Assembly: GCA_947626285.1 (NCBI GenBank)
Contig: CANQRR010000002.1
Location: forward strand, 62,001-126,000
DNA length: 64,000 bases
Reading direction: 5' to 3'
Origin: an uncultured Lachnospiraceae bacterium
GTDB taxonomy: Bacteria; Bacillota; Clostridia; Lachnospirales; Lachnospiraceae
Position numbers and translations under genes: made by a program. Position 1 is the stretch's first letter; each line of letters begins with the position of its first letter. Positions 33,370 to 42,733 of this stretch are shown here, piece by piece. The notes below the pieces were generated by a model, which had not been told where the DNA came from, did no database searches, and worked only from the letters and a program-made list of their open reading frames with translations.

Positions 33370-34734
33370 ATGATAAATCTTTTTGAGGTCAGTGAAACCA
33401 ACAAAATGATCACGCAGGAGAATCTCGATGTCCGCACGATCACGCTGGGCATCAGTCTGCTCGACTGCATTACGGACGATCTGGGTCAGCTCAACGAAAA
33501 TATCTACCGCAAGATCACGACCGTCGCGAGCCGCCTGGTGGAAACGGGGGAGGAGATTGAGAAAGAATTCGGGATTCCGATCGTCAACAAGCGTATCTCC
33601 GTGACCCCGATCGCGCTGATCGGCGGGAGCGCCTGCCGTTCGCCGCAGGACTATGTGACGATCGCGAAGACGCTCGATCGCGCGGCCTGCGAGGTGGGAG
33701 TCAATTTTCTCGGCGGCTATTCGGCGTTGGTCTCGAAGGGAATGACAAAGGCGGATGAATTTCTGATCCGCTCTATTCCGGAGGCGTTGGCGCAGACGGA
33801 GCGCGTCTGCAGCTCTGTGAACGTCGGCTCCACAAAGTGCGGCATCGACATGGACGCGGTGCGCCTGCTCGGAGAAGTGATCCTGGAGACCGCCAATCGT
33901 ACGAAAGAGCAGGACTCCCTGGGCTGCGCAAAGCTCGTGGTATTTTGCAACGCGCCGGACGACAACCCGTTCATGGCGGGCGCGTTTCATGGTGTGACGG
34001 AGGCGGACGCCGTGATCAACGTGGGCGTCAGTGGTCCCGGCGTGGTGAAGCACGCGCTTGCACAGGTGCGGGGCGCGGATTTTGAGACCTTGTGCGAGAC
34101 GATCAAGAAGACCGCGTTCAAGGTGACGCGCGTTGGACAGCTTGTCGCGCAGGAGGCGTCCAGGATGCTCGGCATCCCGTTCGGCATCATCGATCTGTCG
34201 CTGGCGCCGACTCCAGCGATTGGGGACAGTGTGGCGGACATCCTCTGTGAGATTGGGCTGGAACATGCGGGCGCGCCCGGGACGACGGCGGCGCTGGCGC
34301 TTTTGAATGATCAGGTGAAAAAGGGTGGCGTGATGGCCTCTTCCTATGTAGGGGGCTTAAGCGGCGCGTTCATCCCGGTCAGCGAGGACCAGGGGATGAT
34401 CGACGCGGTGCGCGCCGGCGCGCTTACGCTGGAGAAGCTGGAGGCAATGACCTGCGTCTGCTCCGTGGGACTTGATATGATCGCGATCCCGGGCGATACG
34501 AAAGCGTCGACGATCTCCGGCATCCTCGCGGACGAGATGGCGATCGGCATGGTGAACCAGAAGACCACCGCGGTGCGCGTTATCCCGGTGATCGGCAAGG
34601 GTGTGGGAGAAACCGTGGAGTTTGGCGGCCTGCTCGGCTATGCGCCTATCATGCCCGTGAATACGTTCTCCTGCGACGCGTTTGTCAGCCGCAGAGGGCG
34701 GATCCCGGCGCCGATTCACAGTTTTAAAAACTAA
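33370..34734 (+). CDS. UPF0210 / DUF711 family protein
   Basis: 454-residue protein of the UPF0210 (PFL) family: [16 protein letters not shown] at the start, [34 protein letters not shown], and [19 protein letters not shown] with [10 protein letters not shown] late in the chain. The fold resembles glycyl-radical pyruvate formate-lyase but no Gly-radical loop is evident, and its reaction is unknown. Its regular partnership with a GcvR-like ACT protein suggests a ligand-controlled metabolic step (inference). Start 33370 has GGAGC upstream; earlier in-frame codons lie within palindrome copy D. No terminator is evident after it. Confidence 0.92.
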   Translation: MINLFEVSETNKMITQENLDVRTITLGISLLDCITDDLGQLNENIYRKITTVASRLVETGEEIEKEFGIPIVNKRISVTPIALIGGSACRSPQDYVTIAKTLDRAACEVGVNFLGGYSALVSKGMTKADEFLIRSIPEALAQTERVCSSVNVGSTKCGIDMDAVRLLGEVILETANRTKEQDSLGCAKLVVFCNAPDDNPFMAGAFHGVTEADAVINVGVSGPGVVKHALAQVRGADFETLCETIKKTAFKVTRVGQLVAQEASRMLGIPFGIIDLSLAPTPAIGDSVADILCEIGLEHAGAPGTTAALALLNDQVKKGGVMASSYVGGLSGAFIPVSEDQGMIDAVRAGALTLEKLEAMTCVCSVGLDMIAIPGDTKASTISGILADEMAIGMVNQKTTAVRVIPVIGKGVGETVEFGGLLGYAPIMPVNTFSCDAFVSRRGRIPAPIHSFKN

Positions 34735-34762
34735 AAATTATATTATATTTGTCTCAATTTGA

Positions 34763-34791
34763 TTGACAAATTGTTACGATTTTGTTATGAT
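34763..34791 (+). promoter_or_regulatory. Sigma-A promoter for the SH3-domain protein gene
   Basis: TTGACA (34763-34768) and TATGAT (34786-34791), 17-base spacer, 40 bases before the start. Confidence 0.75.
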
Positions 34792-34830
34792 TCCTGTATG
34801 ATTCAAATGAGTCATGGAGGTGAGTATCAT

Positions 34831-35927
34831 ATGAGAAAAAGAATGTTAAAACTCATAGCATGTTTTCTCGCGATGGGGCTTGTATTCCCGGGACAGACGG
34901 TGTTTACGGTCTGTGCCGAGGAGGGAGCGGTCGTGATCACGGACAACGGTGGAGCGCAGGAGTCTGAGAGTGAGACACAGCAGCAGACGACCGTACAGAC
35001 AGAGAGTGAGACGCAGCCGCAGACAGCCGCACAGACGGAGACGGAAGCAGCGAAGAAAAAGAAAAAAAGAAGAAAAAAGCTGCCGCACAGACGGAGACTG
35101 AGGCGGCTCAGGATCTGAAGGGGCAGATGATCTTCGCGCAGTGCGAGGAGCATATTAATATCCGCAAGGGGCCGGGTACCGACAGTGAGGTAATCGGAAA
35201 GATCTACGACGACTGTATGGCGACCGTGCTGAGCCAGGACGGGGAATGGCTGGAAATCCAGTCCGGCAATGCGGTCGGTTTTGTGAAGAATGAATTTTTT
35301 GTAAGCGGAGAGGAAGCACAGGCGGTCGCGGAGGAAGTCGGCTACCATGTCGCCACCATCTACGCGGAGGAATTGAACATACGGGCTACCCCGGACGACG
35401 AAGCCGAGGTGATCGGCGTGGCGTATAAGGGTGAAGAGCTCGAGGCGCTTAAATACGAGAACGACTGGATCGAGGTTTATCTGGGCGATGATGTGTGCGG
35501 TTATGTAAACGCGTACTACGCCGGATATGATACCTATTATCCGGAGGCGGAGACCCTCGAGGAGGAACAGGCGCGGATCGAGGCGGAAAACGCGGAGACC
35601 GAGTACGTGGAAGAAGTGCCGGAGGAGACTGCTGCCTATACGTCCAATGCGAATTCCGGGAGCCAGAGTACCTGGACGCAGCCTCAGACGGAGGCTCAAA
35701 CGCAGGCACAGACGCAGCCTCAGACTCAGGCGCAGACCCAAGCACAAACGCAAGCGCAGACACAGGTCCAGACGGAGGCGGATGATGATCTTGATGACAT
35801 CGAGGCTGAGCTGGATGCTGCAGCAGCGGGTGTCACTGGAAATACTGAGAGTTCAGGCGAGACAATTGTTCCGGAAAATGGAGATACATATTATGATGCG
35901 ACGACGGGACAGATGGTATCGTTTTAA
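34831..35927 (+). CDS. Secreted SH3-repeat protein, two frames joined at a -1 slippery site
   Basis: The first frame (34831-35118) encodes a signal peptide, an Ala-like cleavage zone and a Thr/Gln/Glu-rich linker. The second (-1 frame) has two bacterial SH3 domains (INIRKGPGTDSEVIG, then LNIRATPDDEAEVIG), a QTQA-repeat tail and an acidic end. The second half has no credible start. QTETEAA-type repeats continue in frame across the join, and AAAAAAG (35073-35079), phased A-AAA-AAG in the first frame, allows a dnaX-type slip into GCT at 35079. Without slipping, translation ends at 35116-35118 with a basic tail. A strong SD (GGAGGTGA) precedes the ATG. SH3 domains usually bind peptidoglycan. A real mutation or sequencing error is the alternative. 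Confidence 0.75.
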
Positions 35928-35943
35928 CCGCATTGACAGAGCG

Positions 35944-37227
35944 TCACAAGACCAGCGGGCTGATCTCATACTCGGAGTGGAATTCCATATGTGTCCGATA
36001 GACAGGGATACTCCGATACAGGTGTGAGGCGAAGAGATCCTGTTTCCACATTTGCGTGGCATGGCCGTTTAGAAATCTGAGCGCGTGCGCCGGTTTCGTG
36101 AGAAACGGGATCGTGCAGGAACGACGGATCGCGTGAAGAAGAGGCGAAGCGCTTCTTTTCAGCCCGAGGATCCTGGCATAGAATACTGTGCCGTTTGTGC
36201 GGAAATCCAGGATGTCCTCACTTCTGAGATCAAGGATCAGGTGGAGCAGGGCGCGGCGGACGCGGGCTTCGGTGAGCTGTCTGGTCTTCAAAGACGCGAT
36301 GACCTGTCCATAAGATTTTCCGACACACGCGTAGCGCAGACTGCGGATGCGGTCGGAGAGCTCAGGGGAAAGATCAAAAACAGAATCAAAAGAATCACAA
36401 GAGAGGAGCTTCTGCACGAGAAACGGCAGGAGCTCTTCCTGCGTCACGGCGCGGCTCTTTGCAGCAGCGAAAAGCTCGCGGCAGTTTTCCGGGATATAGC
36501 GAAACAGCTTATCTCCCGGGCTGTTATCTGTGATACCGCGGCGAAGCGCGGCCGCGGAGCAATAGCCGCCGTTTAGGGAGACGCTGTTGAAATCGCTTCC
36601 GTCTCTTGATACAGGGAGTGGAAGGATCGCGCTTTTCTGTACGAGCAATGCCCGGCAATACTCAAGTCCCAGGATGTTGTTCGGCGCGTTCAGAAACGCG
36701 GACAGCTCCTTCGGATCCCGGATCGTCCTGCCGCCGCTTCTGCAGGAGTCAGAGGACGCATCGGCGTTCATGCACAGACAGTGGATGAGCGCTTCGCTTC
36801 GCGCCTGCGGGAACGTATTGCCAAGGCGAAGCTGTTCACGCAGTTTTTCCTTATACGGGCGAGGCTCTTCGGCCAGGACGGCGGCAACGCGGCCAAAGAG
36901 TTCCGGATCGGCCTGCTCCGCGCCGAAGCAGAGCGCGTCGACGACGCCAAGCCGATCGAGCAGCGCGACAGCGCCCTCCGCGAAATATTCCGCGCTGCCT
37001 GTCGCGTAGCAGACGGGCAGTTCGACGACCAGATCCGCCCCGTTTAAGAGAGCCATGTGCGCGCGCGTATATTTGTCAAAGACGGCGGGTTCTCCGCGCT
37101 GCACAAAATCCGGGCTCATGACGACGACCGCGTAGTCCGCCCCGGACAGCTCTTTTGCCTTCTGAATGTGGTACGCGTGCCCCGTGTGAAACGGGTTGTA
37201 TTCCGCGATGATCCCGACCGTGCGCAT
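35944..37227 (-). CDS. tmcAL: tRNA(Met) cytidine acetate ligase TmcAL
   Basis: 427-residue nucleotidyltransferase-fold enzyme (YlbM family) that, in Bacillus, uses acetate and ATP to make N4-acetylcytidine at the wobble base of elongator tRNA-Met. GIIAEYNPFHTGHAYHI at the N-terminus carries the G-x-x-x-E-x-N-P-F-H-x-G-H ATP site; SPDFVQRGEPAVFDKY follows. Start at 37227 chosen because GGAGGC precedes it; a longer frame lacks support. It lies divergent from pta, so acetate metabolism is close by. Its stop is only 17 bases from that of the SH3 gene. Confidence 0.92.
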   Translation of the reverse strand: MRTVGIIAEYNPFHTGHAYHIQKAKELSGADYAVVVMSPDFVQRGEPAVFDKYTRAHMALLNGADLVVELPVCYATGSAEYFAEGAVALLDRLGVVDALCFGAEQADPELFGRVAAVLAEEPRPYKEKLREQLRLGNTFPQARSEALIHCLCMNADASSDSCRSGGRTIRDPKELSAFLNAPNNILGLEYCRALLVQKSAILPLPVSRDGSDFNSVSLNGGYCSAAALRRGITDNSPGDKLFRYIPENCRELFAAAKSRAVTQEELLPFLVQKLLSCDSFDSVFDLSPELSDRIRSLRYACVGKSYGQVIASLKTRQLTEARVRRALLHLILDLRSEDILDFRTNGTVFYARILGLKRSASPLLHAIRRSCTIPFLTKPAHALRFLNGHATQMWKQDLFASHLYRSIPVYRTHMEFHSEYEISPLVL

Positions 37228-37327
37228 AATGCCTCCTGTTACCGTGCATGCACCTGTTAAGACATGAAAAAGTGCCAACCGGGACACGCCGGAATGTTTT
37301 AATTTCCGTACATTACGAATTTCCCCC

Positions 37328-37356
37328 ATTTTATCAGACAAAAAAGACATATGCAA
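37328..37356 (-). promoter_or_regulatory. Promoter for tmcAL
   Basis: Reverse-strand TTGCAT (plus 37351-37356) and TAAAAT (37328-37333), 17-base spacer, about 100 bases before the start. Confidence 0.6.
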
Positions 37357-37368
37357 TGAAATTTAAGC

Positions 37369-37397
37369 TTGTACGCTGTAAAAATATGGGGTATAAT
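37369..37397 (+). promoter_or_regulatory. Promoter for pta-ackA
   Basis: TTGTAC (37369-37374) and TATAAT (37392-37397), 17-base spacer, back to back with the tmcAL promoter. Confidence 0.7.
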
Positions 37398-37468
37398 CGA
37401 ATTCAAATAAAGTCTTCGATCCCGAAAAGGACCGTCGGCGAAACAAAGGGGAAAGGAGTCCATGAACC

Positions 37469-38470
37469 ATGGCATTTATTGACATTCTCAAAGCAAAGGC
37501 AAAAGCGAACAAAAAGACGATCGTACTTCCGGAGACGGAAGACCGCAGGACCTATGAGGCCGCCGCGAAGATTCTCGCGGAGGGCATCGCGAACATCATC
37601 CTGGTCGGCAGTGAGGAAGCGGTGAAGAAAGGCAGCGAAGGGCTGGACATTTCCGGCGCGACCGTTGTGGATCCGGCGACCTCCGAGAAGACGGCAGCCT
37701 ATATCGACAAGCTCGTTGAGCTGCGCTCCAAGAAGGGCATGACCCCGGAGCAGGCGAAAGAGATTCTATTAAACCAGTATCTGTACTACGGCGTGATGAT
37801 GGTGAAGATGGGCGACGCGGACGGCATGGTATCCGGCGCCTGCCATTCCACGGCGGACACGCTTCGCCCGTGCCTGCAGATCCTGAAGACGAAGCCGGGC
37901 ACGAAGCTCGTATCCGCGTTCTTCCTGATGATCGTTCCGGATTGCGAGTTCGGCGTGAACGGCGCGTTCGTGTTTGCGGATTGCGGTCTGGTGCAGGAGC
38001 CGACTTCGGAGGAGCTGGCGGCGATCGCGGCTTCCTCTGCGGAGTCCTTCAAGCTTCTGGTCGGCGAGGAGCCGAAGGTCGCGATGCTGTCTCACTCCAC
38101 GATGGGCAGCGCGAAGCACGCTCTGGTAGACAAGGTCGTAGAGGCTACGAGGATCGCGAAGGAGCAGTATCCGGACATCAAGCTCGACGGAGAGATGCAG
38201 CTTGACGCGGCGATCGTTCCGAGCGTGGGCGCTTCCAAGGCACCGAACAGCGACGTCGCCGGCAAGGCGAACGTCCTGATCTTCCCGAATCTTGACTCAG
38301 GAAACATCGGTTACAAGCTCGTACAGAGACTTGCCAAGGCGGAGGCGTACGGTCCGATCACGCAGGGTATCGCGGCTCCGGTCAACGACCTCTCCAGAGG
38401 CTGTTCCGCGGACGACATCGTCGGCGTGGTGGCGATCACGGCGGTACAGTGCCAGGCGGCGGACAAATAG
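37469..38470 (+). CDS. pta: Phosphate acetyltransferase
   Basis: 333-residue short-form Pta, interconverting acetyl-CoA and acetyl phosphate in the cytosol. It begins FIDILKAKAKANKKTIVLPE, contains GDADGMVSGACHSTADTLRP (~113-132) and SHSTMGSAKH (~209-218), and ends NDLSRGCSADDIVGVVAITAVQ, all family signatures. With ackA 86 bases downstream it forms the acetate-producing, ATP-yielding branch of fermentation. Own promoter at 37369. Strong SD GGAAAGGAG. Confidence 0.97.
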   Translation: MAFIDILKAKAKANKKTIVLPETEDRRTYEAAAKILAEGIANIILVGSEEAVKKGSEGLDISGATVVDPATSEKTAAYIDKLVELRSKKGMTPEQAKEILLNQYLYYGVMMVKMGDADGMVSGACHSTADTLRPCLQILKTKPGTKLVSAFFLMIVPDCEFGVNGAFVFADCGLVQEPTSEELAAIAASSAESFKLLVGEEPKVAMLSHSTMGSAKHALVDKVVEATRIAKEQYPDIKLDGEMQLDAAIVPSVGASKAPNSDVAGKANVLIFPNLDSGNIGYKLVQRLAKAEAYGPITQGIAAPVNDLSRGCSADDIVGVVAITAVQCQAADK

Positions 38471-38556
38471 AGATCCTGATCAGGAAAAGCGGCGTTCCTT
38501 ATGCCCGCACGGGAGAGGAACGTCGCCAATATTTATAAAGATGGAGGAATAGGAAC

Positions 38557-39747
38557 ATGAATGTATTGGTTATCAACTGCGGAAGCTCTTCACTGAAATA
38601 TCAGCTGATCAATTCCGACACAGAGGCAGTGCTGGCGAAGGGACTCTGCGAGCGCATCGGGATCGACGGAAGGCTCACTTACCAGAAGGCAGGCGGGGAA
38701 AAGGAAGTGACGGACGCCCCGATGCCGACGCACAAAGAGGCGATCCAGATGGTGCTTGACGCTCTGGTAAACGAGAAGACCGGAGCGATAGGGAGTCTGG
38801 CGGACGTCAATGCCGTAGGACACAGAGTCGTGCATGGCGGCGAGAAGTTCGCGAGCTCCGTCGTGATCAACGACGAAGTCATCGCGGCGATCGAGGAGTG
38901 CAACGACCTTGCGCCGCTTCACAATCCGGCGAACCTGATCGGTATCCACGCGTGCGCGGAGCTGATGCCGGGCGTACCGATGGTGGCGGTGTTCGATACC
39001 GCGTTCCATCAGACAATGCCGGAGAAGGCATATCTGTATGGACTTCCGTACGAATATTATGAGAAATACAAGGTGAGACGCTACGGCTTCCACGGCACCA
39101 GCCACAGCTTTGTGTCGAAGCATATGGCTGATTTCCTTGGCCTTGACAAGGACAACTCCAAGGTGATCGTGGCGCATCTGGGCAACGGCGCGTCGATCTC
39201 CGCGGTCGTGAACGGCAAGTGCGTGGACACGTCCATGGGTCTTACGCCGCTGGAAGGCCTTGTGATGGGCACGCGCTCCGGCGATATCGATCCGGCGATC
39301 ATGGAGTTTATCGCGAAAAAGGAAGGCCTGGACATCGCGGGCGTGATGAACGTTCTGAATAAAAAGTCCGGTGTGTTTGGTATCTCCGGCGGACTCTCCA
39401 GCGATTTCCGCGATCTTGAGGAGGGCATGAATTCCGGCAACAAGCTGGCGGAGAACGCGATCGATGTGTTCAGCTACCGCGTGGCGAAGTACATCGGCTC
39501 CTATGTGGCGGCGATGAATGGCGTGGACGCGATCGCCTTCACAGCGGGCATCGGTGAGAACGCTCCGATCGTGCGCAAAAAGGTCGTCGGCTATCTCGGC
39601 TATCTGGGCATCACGCTCGATGAGGAAGCGAACGGCAAGCGCGGCGACGACTGCGTGATCTCCACACCGGATTCCAAGGTGAAGGTGGCCGTGATCCCGA
39701 CGAACGAGGAGCTGGCGATCTGCAGAGAGACGGTTGCCCTGGTATGA
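38557..39747 (+). CDS. ackA: Acetate kinase
   Basis: 396-residue acetokinase that makes ATP and acetate from acetyl phosphate. Signatures are in place: VLVINCGSSSLKYQLI (residues 2-18, phosphate-1 loop), RYGFHGTSHSFV (~175), IVAHLGNGASI (~200) and FTAGIGENAPIVR (~325). Normal length. It forms a two-gene operon with pta; a ~45-base hairpin-poor gap and then a new promoter separate it from yceD. SD GGAGGAA. Confidence 0.97.
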   Translation: MNVLVINCGSSSLKYQLINSDTEAVLAKGLCERIGIDGRLTYQKAGGEKEVTDAPMPTHKEAIQMVLDALVNEKTGAIGSLADVNAVGHRVVHGGEKFASSVVINDEVIAAIEECNDLAPLHNPANLIGIHACAELMPGVPMVAVFDTAFHQTMPEKAYLYGLPYEYYEKYKVRRYGFHGTSHSFVSKHMADFLGLDKDNSKVIVAHLGNGASISAVVNGKCVDTSMGLTPLEGLVMGTRSGDIDPAIMEFIAKKEGLDIAGVMNVLNKKSGVFGISGGLSSDFRDLEEGMNSGNKLAENAIDVFSYRVAKYIGSYVAAMNGVDAIAFTAGIGENAPIVRKKVVGYLGYLGITLDEEANGKRGDDCVISTPDSKVKVAVIPTNEELAICRETVALV

Positions 39748-39769
39748 TATCCGCTTGAATAAAAAGGGA

Positions 39770-39798
39770 TTGACAAAATAAAATGCGATAGGTATAAT
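39770..39798 (+). promoter_or_regulatory. Sigma-A promoter for yceD-rpmF
   Basis: TTGACA (39770-39775) and TATAAT (39793-39798), 17-base spacer, both perfect consensus. Confidence 0.8.
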
Positions 39799-39826
39799 TG
39801 AAAACGTGCGTTAGGAGGGGTGTGCC

Positions 39827-40318
39827 TTGTTGGATCTGACAGAAGTGCTCTCAGATGAGGGAAAAGAGATTCAGCGGGAGGTTGACCTTACACTGGATCG
39901 CCTGTCTTACCGCTTTGGAACATTTGAGATCATCCGGAAGGCGCCGCTTTTGCTCACGGTGACAAACATCGGCGGCCGGAAGCTTCTTCTGCGGGGAAAT
40001 GCACAGCTTGAGGTGTCCATCCCTTGCGCGCGCTGTCTGGAGCCGGTGGCTGTCAGACTGGAGATTCCGCTTGAAAATGAGCTGGAACTGGAAAACAAAG
40101 ATTATATTGATGGATATAACCTGAATGTGGATCAGCTTGTCCATGACGAAGCGTTGTTGGTCTGGCCGGAGAGAACGCTCTGCCGGGAGGACTGTCGGGG
40201 ATTGTGCGGCGTTTGCGGACAAAATCTGAATGAGGGTTCGTGCGATTGCGAATCTGCGGATTTGGATCCAAGAATGGCAAAAGTCCTTGATATTTTCAAC
40301 AAATTTAAGGAGGTGTGA
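39827..40318 (+). CDS. yceD: YceD/DUF177 family protein
   Basis: 163-residue DUF177 protein, linked to 23S rRNA accumulation in plants and bacteria and normally encoded just before L32. IPCARCLEPVAV (~65-76) carries the conserved C-x-R-C, and CREDCRGLCGVCGQNLNEG (~124-142) carries the second Cys cluster. Starts with TTG at 39827, supported by AGGAGGGG. Only three bases separate it from rpmF. Function in bacteria not fully defined. Confidence 0.9.
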   Translation: MLDLTEVLSDEGKEIQREVDLTLDRLSYRFGTFEIIRKAPLLLTVTNIGGRKLLLRGNAQLEVSIPCARCLEPVAVRLEIPLENELELENKDYIDGYNLNVDQLVHDEALLVWPERTLCREDCRGLCGVCGQNLNEGSCDCESADLDPRMAKVLDIFNKFKEV

Positions 40319-40321
40319 CCG

Positions 40322-40507
40322 ATGGGTGCGATCTGTCCGAAAAACAAATCTTCCAAGTCAAGACGTGATAAGAGAAGGGCAAACTGGAAAATGTCTGTTC
40401 CGACGCTTGTGAAGTGCAGCAAATGCGGCGAGCTGATGCTTCCGCACAGAGTTTGCAAGGCCTGCGGAACATACAACAAAAAAGAGATTATTGCAATGGA
40501 TGAATGA
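40322..40507 (+). CDS. rpmF: Ribosomal protein L32
   Basis: 61-residue 50S protein. Starts MGAICPKNKSSKSRRDKRRA and carries the zinc-ribbon CSKCGELMLPHRVCKACG (C-x2-C..C-x2-C), so it is the zinc-dependent (C+) paralogue. Overlaps the yceD SD (GGAGGTG). Followed by a strong terminator at 40522. Confidence 0.97.
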   Translation: MGAICPKNKSSKSRRDKRRANWKMSVPTLVKCSKCGELMLPHRVCKACGTYNKKEIIAMDE

Positions 40508-40521
40508 ACGAAATGTGAGCG

Positions 40522-40565
40522 GGGCTGTCGCAAAGTGAGCTGTTTTGTGACAGCCCTACTTTTCT
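40522..40565 (+). terminator. Terminator after rpmF
   Basis: GGGCTGTCGCAAA (40522-40534) pairs with TTTTGTGACAGCCC (40543-40556), followed by TACTTTTC. Confidence 0.8.
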
Positions 40566-40566
40566 G

Positions 40567-40595
40567 TTGATTTTTAGTTTGATGTCTAGTATATT
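40567..40595 (+). promoter_or_regulatory. Promoter for plsX-acpP
   Basis: TTGATT (40567-40572) and TATATT (40590-40595), 17-base spacer. Confidence 0.55.
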
Positions 40596-40691
40596 AGGTA
40601 TCAGGGTTGCAATGTATCTCACAGGCAGTTCGGCACGGATCGGAACATTTGCTGCCGGAACCGCAGGAACATGAGGCACAGGAGGGCATAT

Positions 40692-41711
40692 ATGGGTGAG
40701 ACAGTGCGGGTCGTTGTCGACGCGATGGGCGGGGACAATGCCCCGGAAGAGATCGTGAAAGGCGCTGTGCAGGCGGTAGATCACCATGAGAACATTCATG
40801 TGGTACTGACCGGCATACAGGAGGCCGTGGAGCGCGAGCTGAAGAAATACACCTACCCGGCTGATCGGATCGAGCTCGTGCACACGAGCGAAGTGATCGA
40901 GATGGCGGAACCTCCGGTCGCGGCGATCCGGACGAAGAAGGATTCTTCGATCGTTGTCGGTCTGCAGATGGTGAAGCGCGGCGAGGCGGATGCGTTTGTC
41001 TCAGCCGGAAGCTCCGGAGCCATTCTCGTAGGCGGGCAGGGAATCGTCGGCCGGATACGCGGGATCGAGCGCCCGGCGCTTGCTCCGCTGATCCCGACGA
41101 AGGACGGTGTCTCGCTGCTGATCGACTGTGGCGCGAATGTGGACGCGAGAGCATCGCATCTTGTTCAGTTTGCCAGGATGGGCTCCATCTATATGGAGAA
41201 CGTGCTCGGCGTCAAAGATCCGAAGGTCGGGATCGTCAACATCGGCGCGGAGGAGGAGAAAGGCAACGCTCTGGTGAAAGAGACGCTTCCTCTGCTGAAG
41301 GAGTGCCGGGATATCAACTTCATCGGAAGCGTGGAAGCAAGAGAGATCCCTTCGGGCGTCTGTGACGTGGTGGTCTGCGAGGCGTTTACCGGAAACGTGA
41401 TCCTGAAGCTGTACGAAGGGCTCGGCGGGACGCTGATCCACATGATCAAGGGGAGCATGATGTCGAGCCTGAAGACAAAGATCGGGGCGCTTCTGGTCAA
41501 GCCGGCGCTGAAGAGCACACTGAAATCGTTCGATGTCAGCGAGTACGGCGGCGCGCCTCTGCTCGGGTTGAAAGGACTTGTGGTGAAGACGCACGGCAGC
41601 TCGAAGGCGCAGGAGGTGGAGAATTCCATCTACCAGTGCGTACAGTTCAAGGAACAGAGGATCAATGAGAAAATAAAGGAGCATATTAATATAGAAGACG
41701 AAAAGGAGTGA
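40692..41711 (+). CDS. plsX: Phosphate acyltransferase PlsX
   Basis: 339-residue enzyme that makes acyl-phosphate from acyl-ACP for phospholipid synthesis. VRVVVDAMGGDNAPEEIVKG at the N-terminus is the signature; SAGSSGAILVGGQG and VCEAFTGNVILKLYEG follow. Start at 40692, with GGAGGG at 40681; a longer frame begins at 40671. It is coupled with acpP (3-base gap) and encodes a partner protein in the same pathway. Confidence 0.96.
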   Translation: MGETVRVVVDAMGGDNAPEEIVKGAVQAVDHHENIHVVLTGIQEAVERELKKYTYPADRIELVHTSEVIEMAEPPVAAIRTKKDSSIVVGLQMVKRGEADAFVSAGSSGAILVGGQGIVGRIRGIERPALAPLIPTKDGVSLLIDCGANVDARASHLVQFARMGSIYMENVLGVKDPKVGIVNIGAEEEKGNALVKETLPLLKECRDINFIGSVEAREIPSGVCDVVVCEAFTGNVILKLYEGLGGTLIHMIKGSMMSSLKTKIGALLVKPALKSTLKSFDVSEYGGAPLLGLKGLVVKTHGSSKAQEVENSIYQCVQFKEQRINEKIKEHINIEDEKE

Positions 41712-41714
41712 GTT

Positions 41715-41951
41715 TTGGATATGGAGTTTGAAAAATTGCAGGGAATCATTGCGGAGGTCCTGAATGTGGATGCGGACGAGATCAGTCCGGAGACGACGTT
41801 TGTCGATGATCTGGGCGCGGACTCGCTCGACATCTTCCAGATCATCATGGGAATCGAGGAGGAGTTCGACATCGAGATCCCGAATGAAAAAGCGGAGAAG
41901 ATCGTCTCAGTGGGGGACGCGGCGGAAGCGATCAAGAACGCGATCAATTAA
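41715..41951 (+). CDS. acpP: Acyl carrier protein
   Basis: 78 residues (TTG start at 41715 with GGAG six bases upstream; ATG at 41721 is the alternative). The phosphopantetheine attachment serine lies in [13 protein letters not shown] (~34-46), and the acidic helices are typical. It carries fatty-acyl intermediates and supplies PlsX. Ends at a terminator before rnc. Confidence 0.96.
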   Translation: MDMEFEKLQGIIAEVLNVDADEISPETTFVDDLGADSLDIFQIIMGIEEEFDIEIPNEKAEKIVSVGDAAEAIKNAIN

Positions 41952-41965
41952 CATGGATAGTTCGA

Positions 41966-41998
41966 GGGGCTGTTGCAAAAGCACCAGCCCCATTTTCT
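41966..41998 (+). terminator. Terminator between acpP and rnc
   Basis: GGGGCTG (41966-41972) with CAGCCCC (41985-41991) followed by ATTTTCTCT. Shares the GGGGCTGT-GCAAA start with the rpmF terminator. Confidence 0.7.
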
Positions 41999-42016
41999 CT
42001 ATATGGAGTGTATGAG

Positions 42017-42733
42017 ATGGCAGGATTTAATGCAAACGAACTGGAACAGAGGACAGGGTATGTGTTCCGCAACAAAGACATGCTGCGGCAGGCGATGTGC
42101 CACAGTTCCTATGCGAACGAGCACAGGCTGGGGCAGATGCAGGACAATGAGCGCCTGGAATTTCTGGGGGACGCTGTGCTCGAGATCGTCAGCAGCGATT
42201 TCCTCTATCACCATTACCCGAAGATGGTGGAGGGGGAACTCACGAAACTACGCGCGAGTATCGTGTGCGAGCCGACGCTTGCGCTTTGCGCGAGGGAGAT
42301 CGACCTCGGCAGTTATCTCCTCCTGGGAAAGGGAGAGGAGCTGACCGGCGGGAGACTGCGCAATTCCATCATCTCAGACGCGATGGAGGCGCTGATCGGA
42401 GCCATTTATCTGGACGGCGGTTTTGCGAGCGCGAGGGAATTCGTCGAGCGCTTTGTGTTGACGGATATCGAGCACAAGAAGCTGTTTTACGACAGCAAGA
42501 CGATCCTGCAGGAGATCGTCCAGCGGGATCACCGATCGGACGAGATCAACTACGTGGTCACAGGCGAGGAAGGTCCGGATCATGCGAAGACCTTTCTGGT
42601 CGAAGTGAGAATCGACGGCGTCGTGGAAGGAACCGGGCGCGGAAGTACAAAAAAGGCGGCGGAGCAGGAAGCCGCATATCGCGCGATCGTCGCGTTGAAA
42701 GGGAAAATGGCGGATGTATCTGAAGAGCATTGA
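42017..42733 (+). CDS. rnc: Ribonuclease III
   Basis: 238-residue double-strand RNA endonuclease for rRNA processing. RLEFLGDAVLEI (~42-53) is the signature with catalytic acidic residues; SDAMEALIGAIYLDGG carries the second pair. A C-terminal dsRNA-binding domain (~155-230) ends KKAAEQEAAYRAIVAL. The ATG at 42017 is preferred over GTG at 42008. Overlaps smc by 20 bases. Confidence 0.96.
   Translation: MAGFNANELEQRTGYVFRNKDMLRQAMCHSSYANEHRLGQMQDNERLEFLGDAVLEIVSSDFLYHHYPKMVEGELTKLRASIVCEPTLALCAREIDLGSYLLLGKGEELTGGRLRNSIISDAMEALIGAIYLDGGFASAREFVERFVLTDIEHKKLFYDSKTILQEIVQRDHRSDEINYVVTGEEGPDHAKTFLVEVRIDGVVEGTGRGSTKKAAEQEAAYRAIVALKGKMADVSEEH

Noticed and set aside
34827-35753. Long reverse-strand frame rich in Leu and Arg opposite the SH3 gene
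   Set aside because: Low-complexity antisense of the Gln/Thr repeat coding strand, with no recognisable domain.
35127-35927. Independent SH3 gene starting at 35127
   Set aside because: No ribosome site at that ATG, no signal peptide, and the repeats continue unbroken from the upstream frame.
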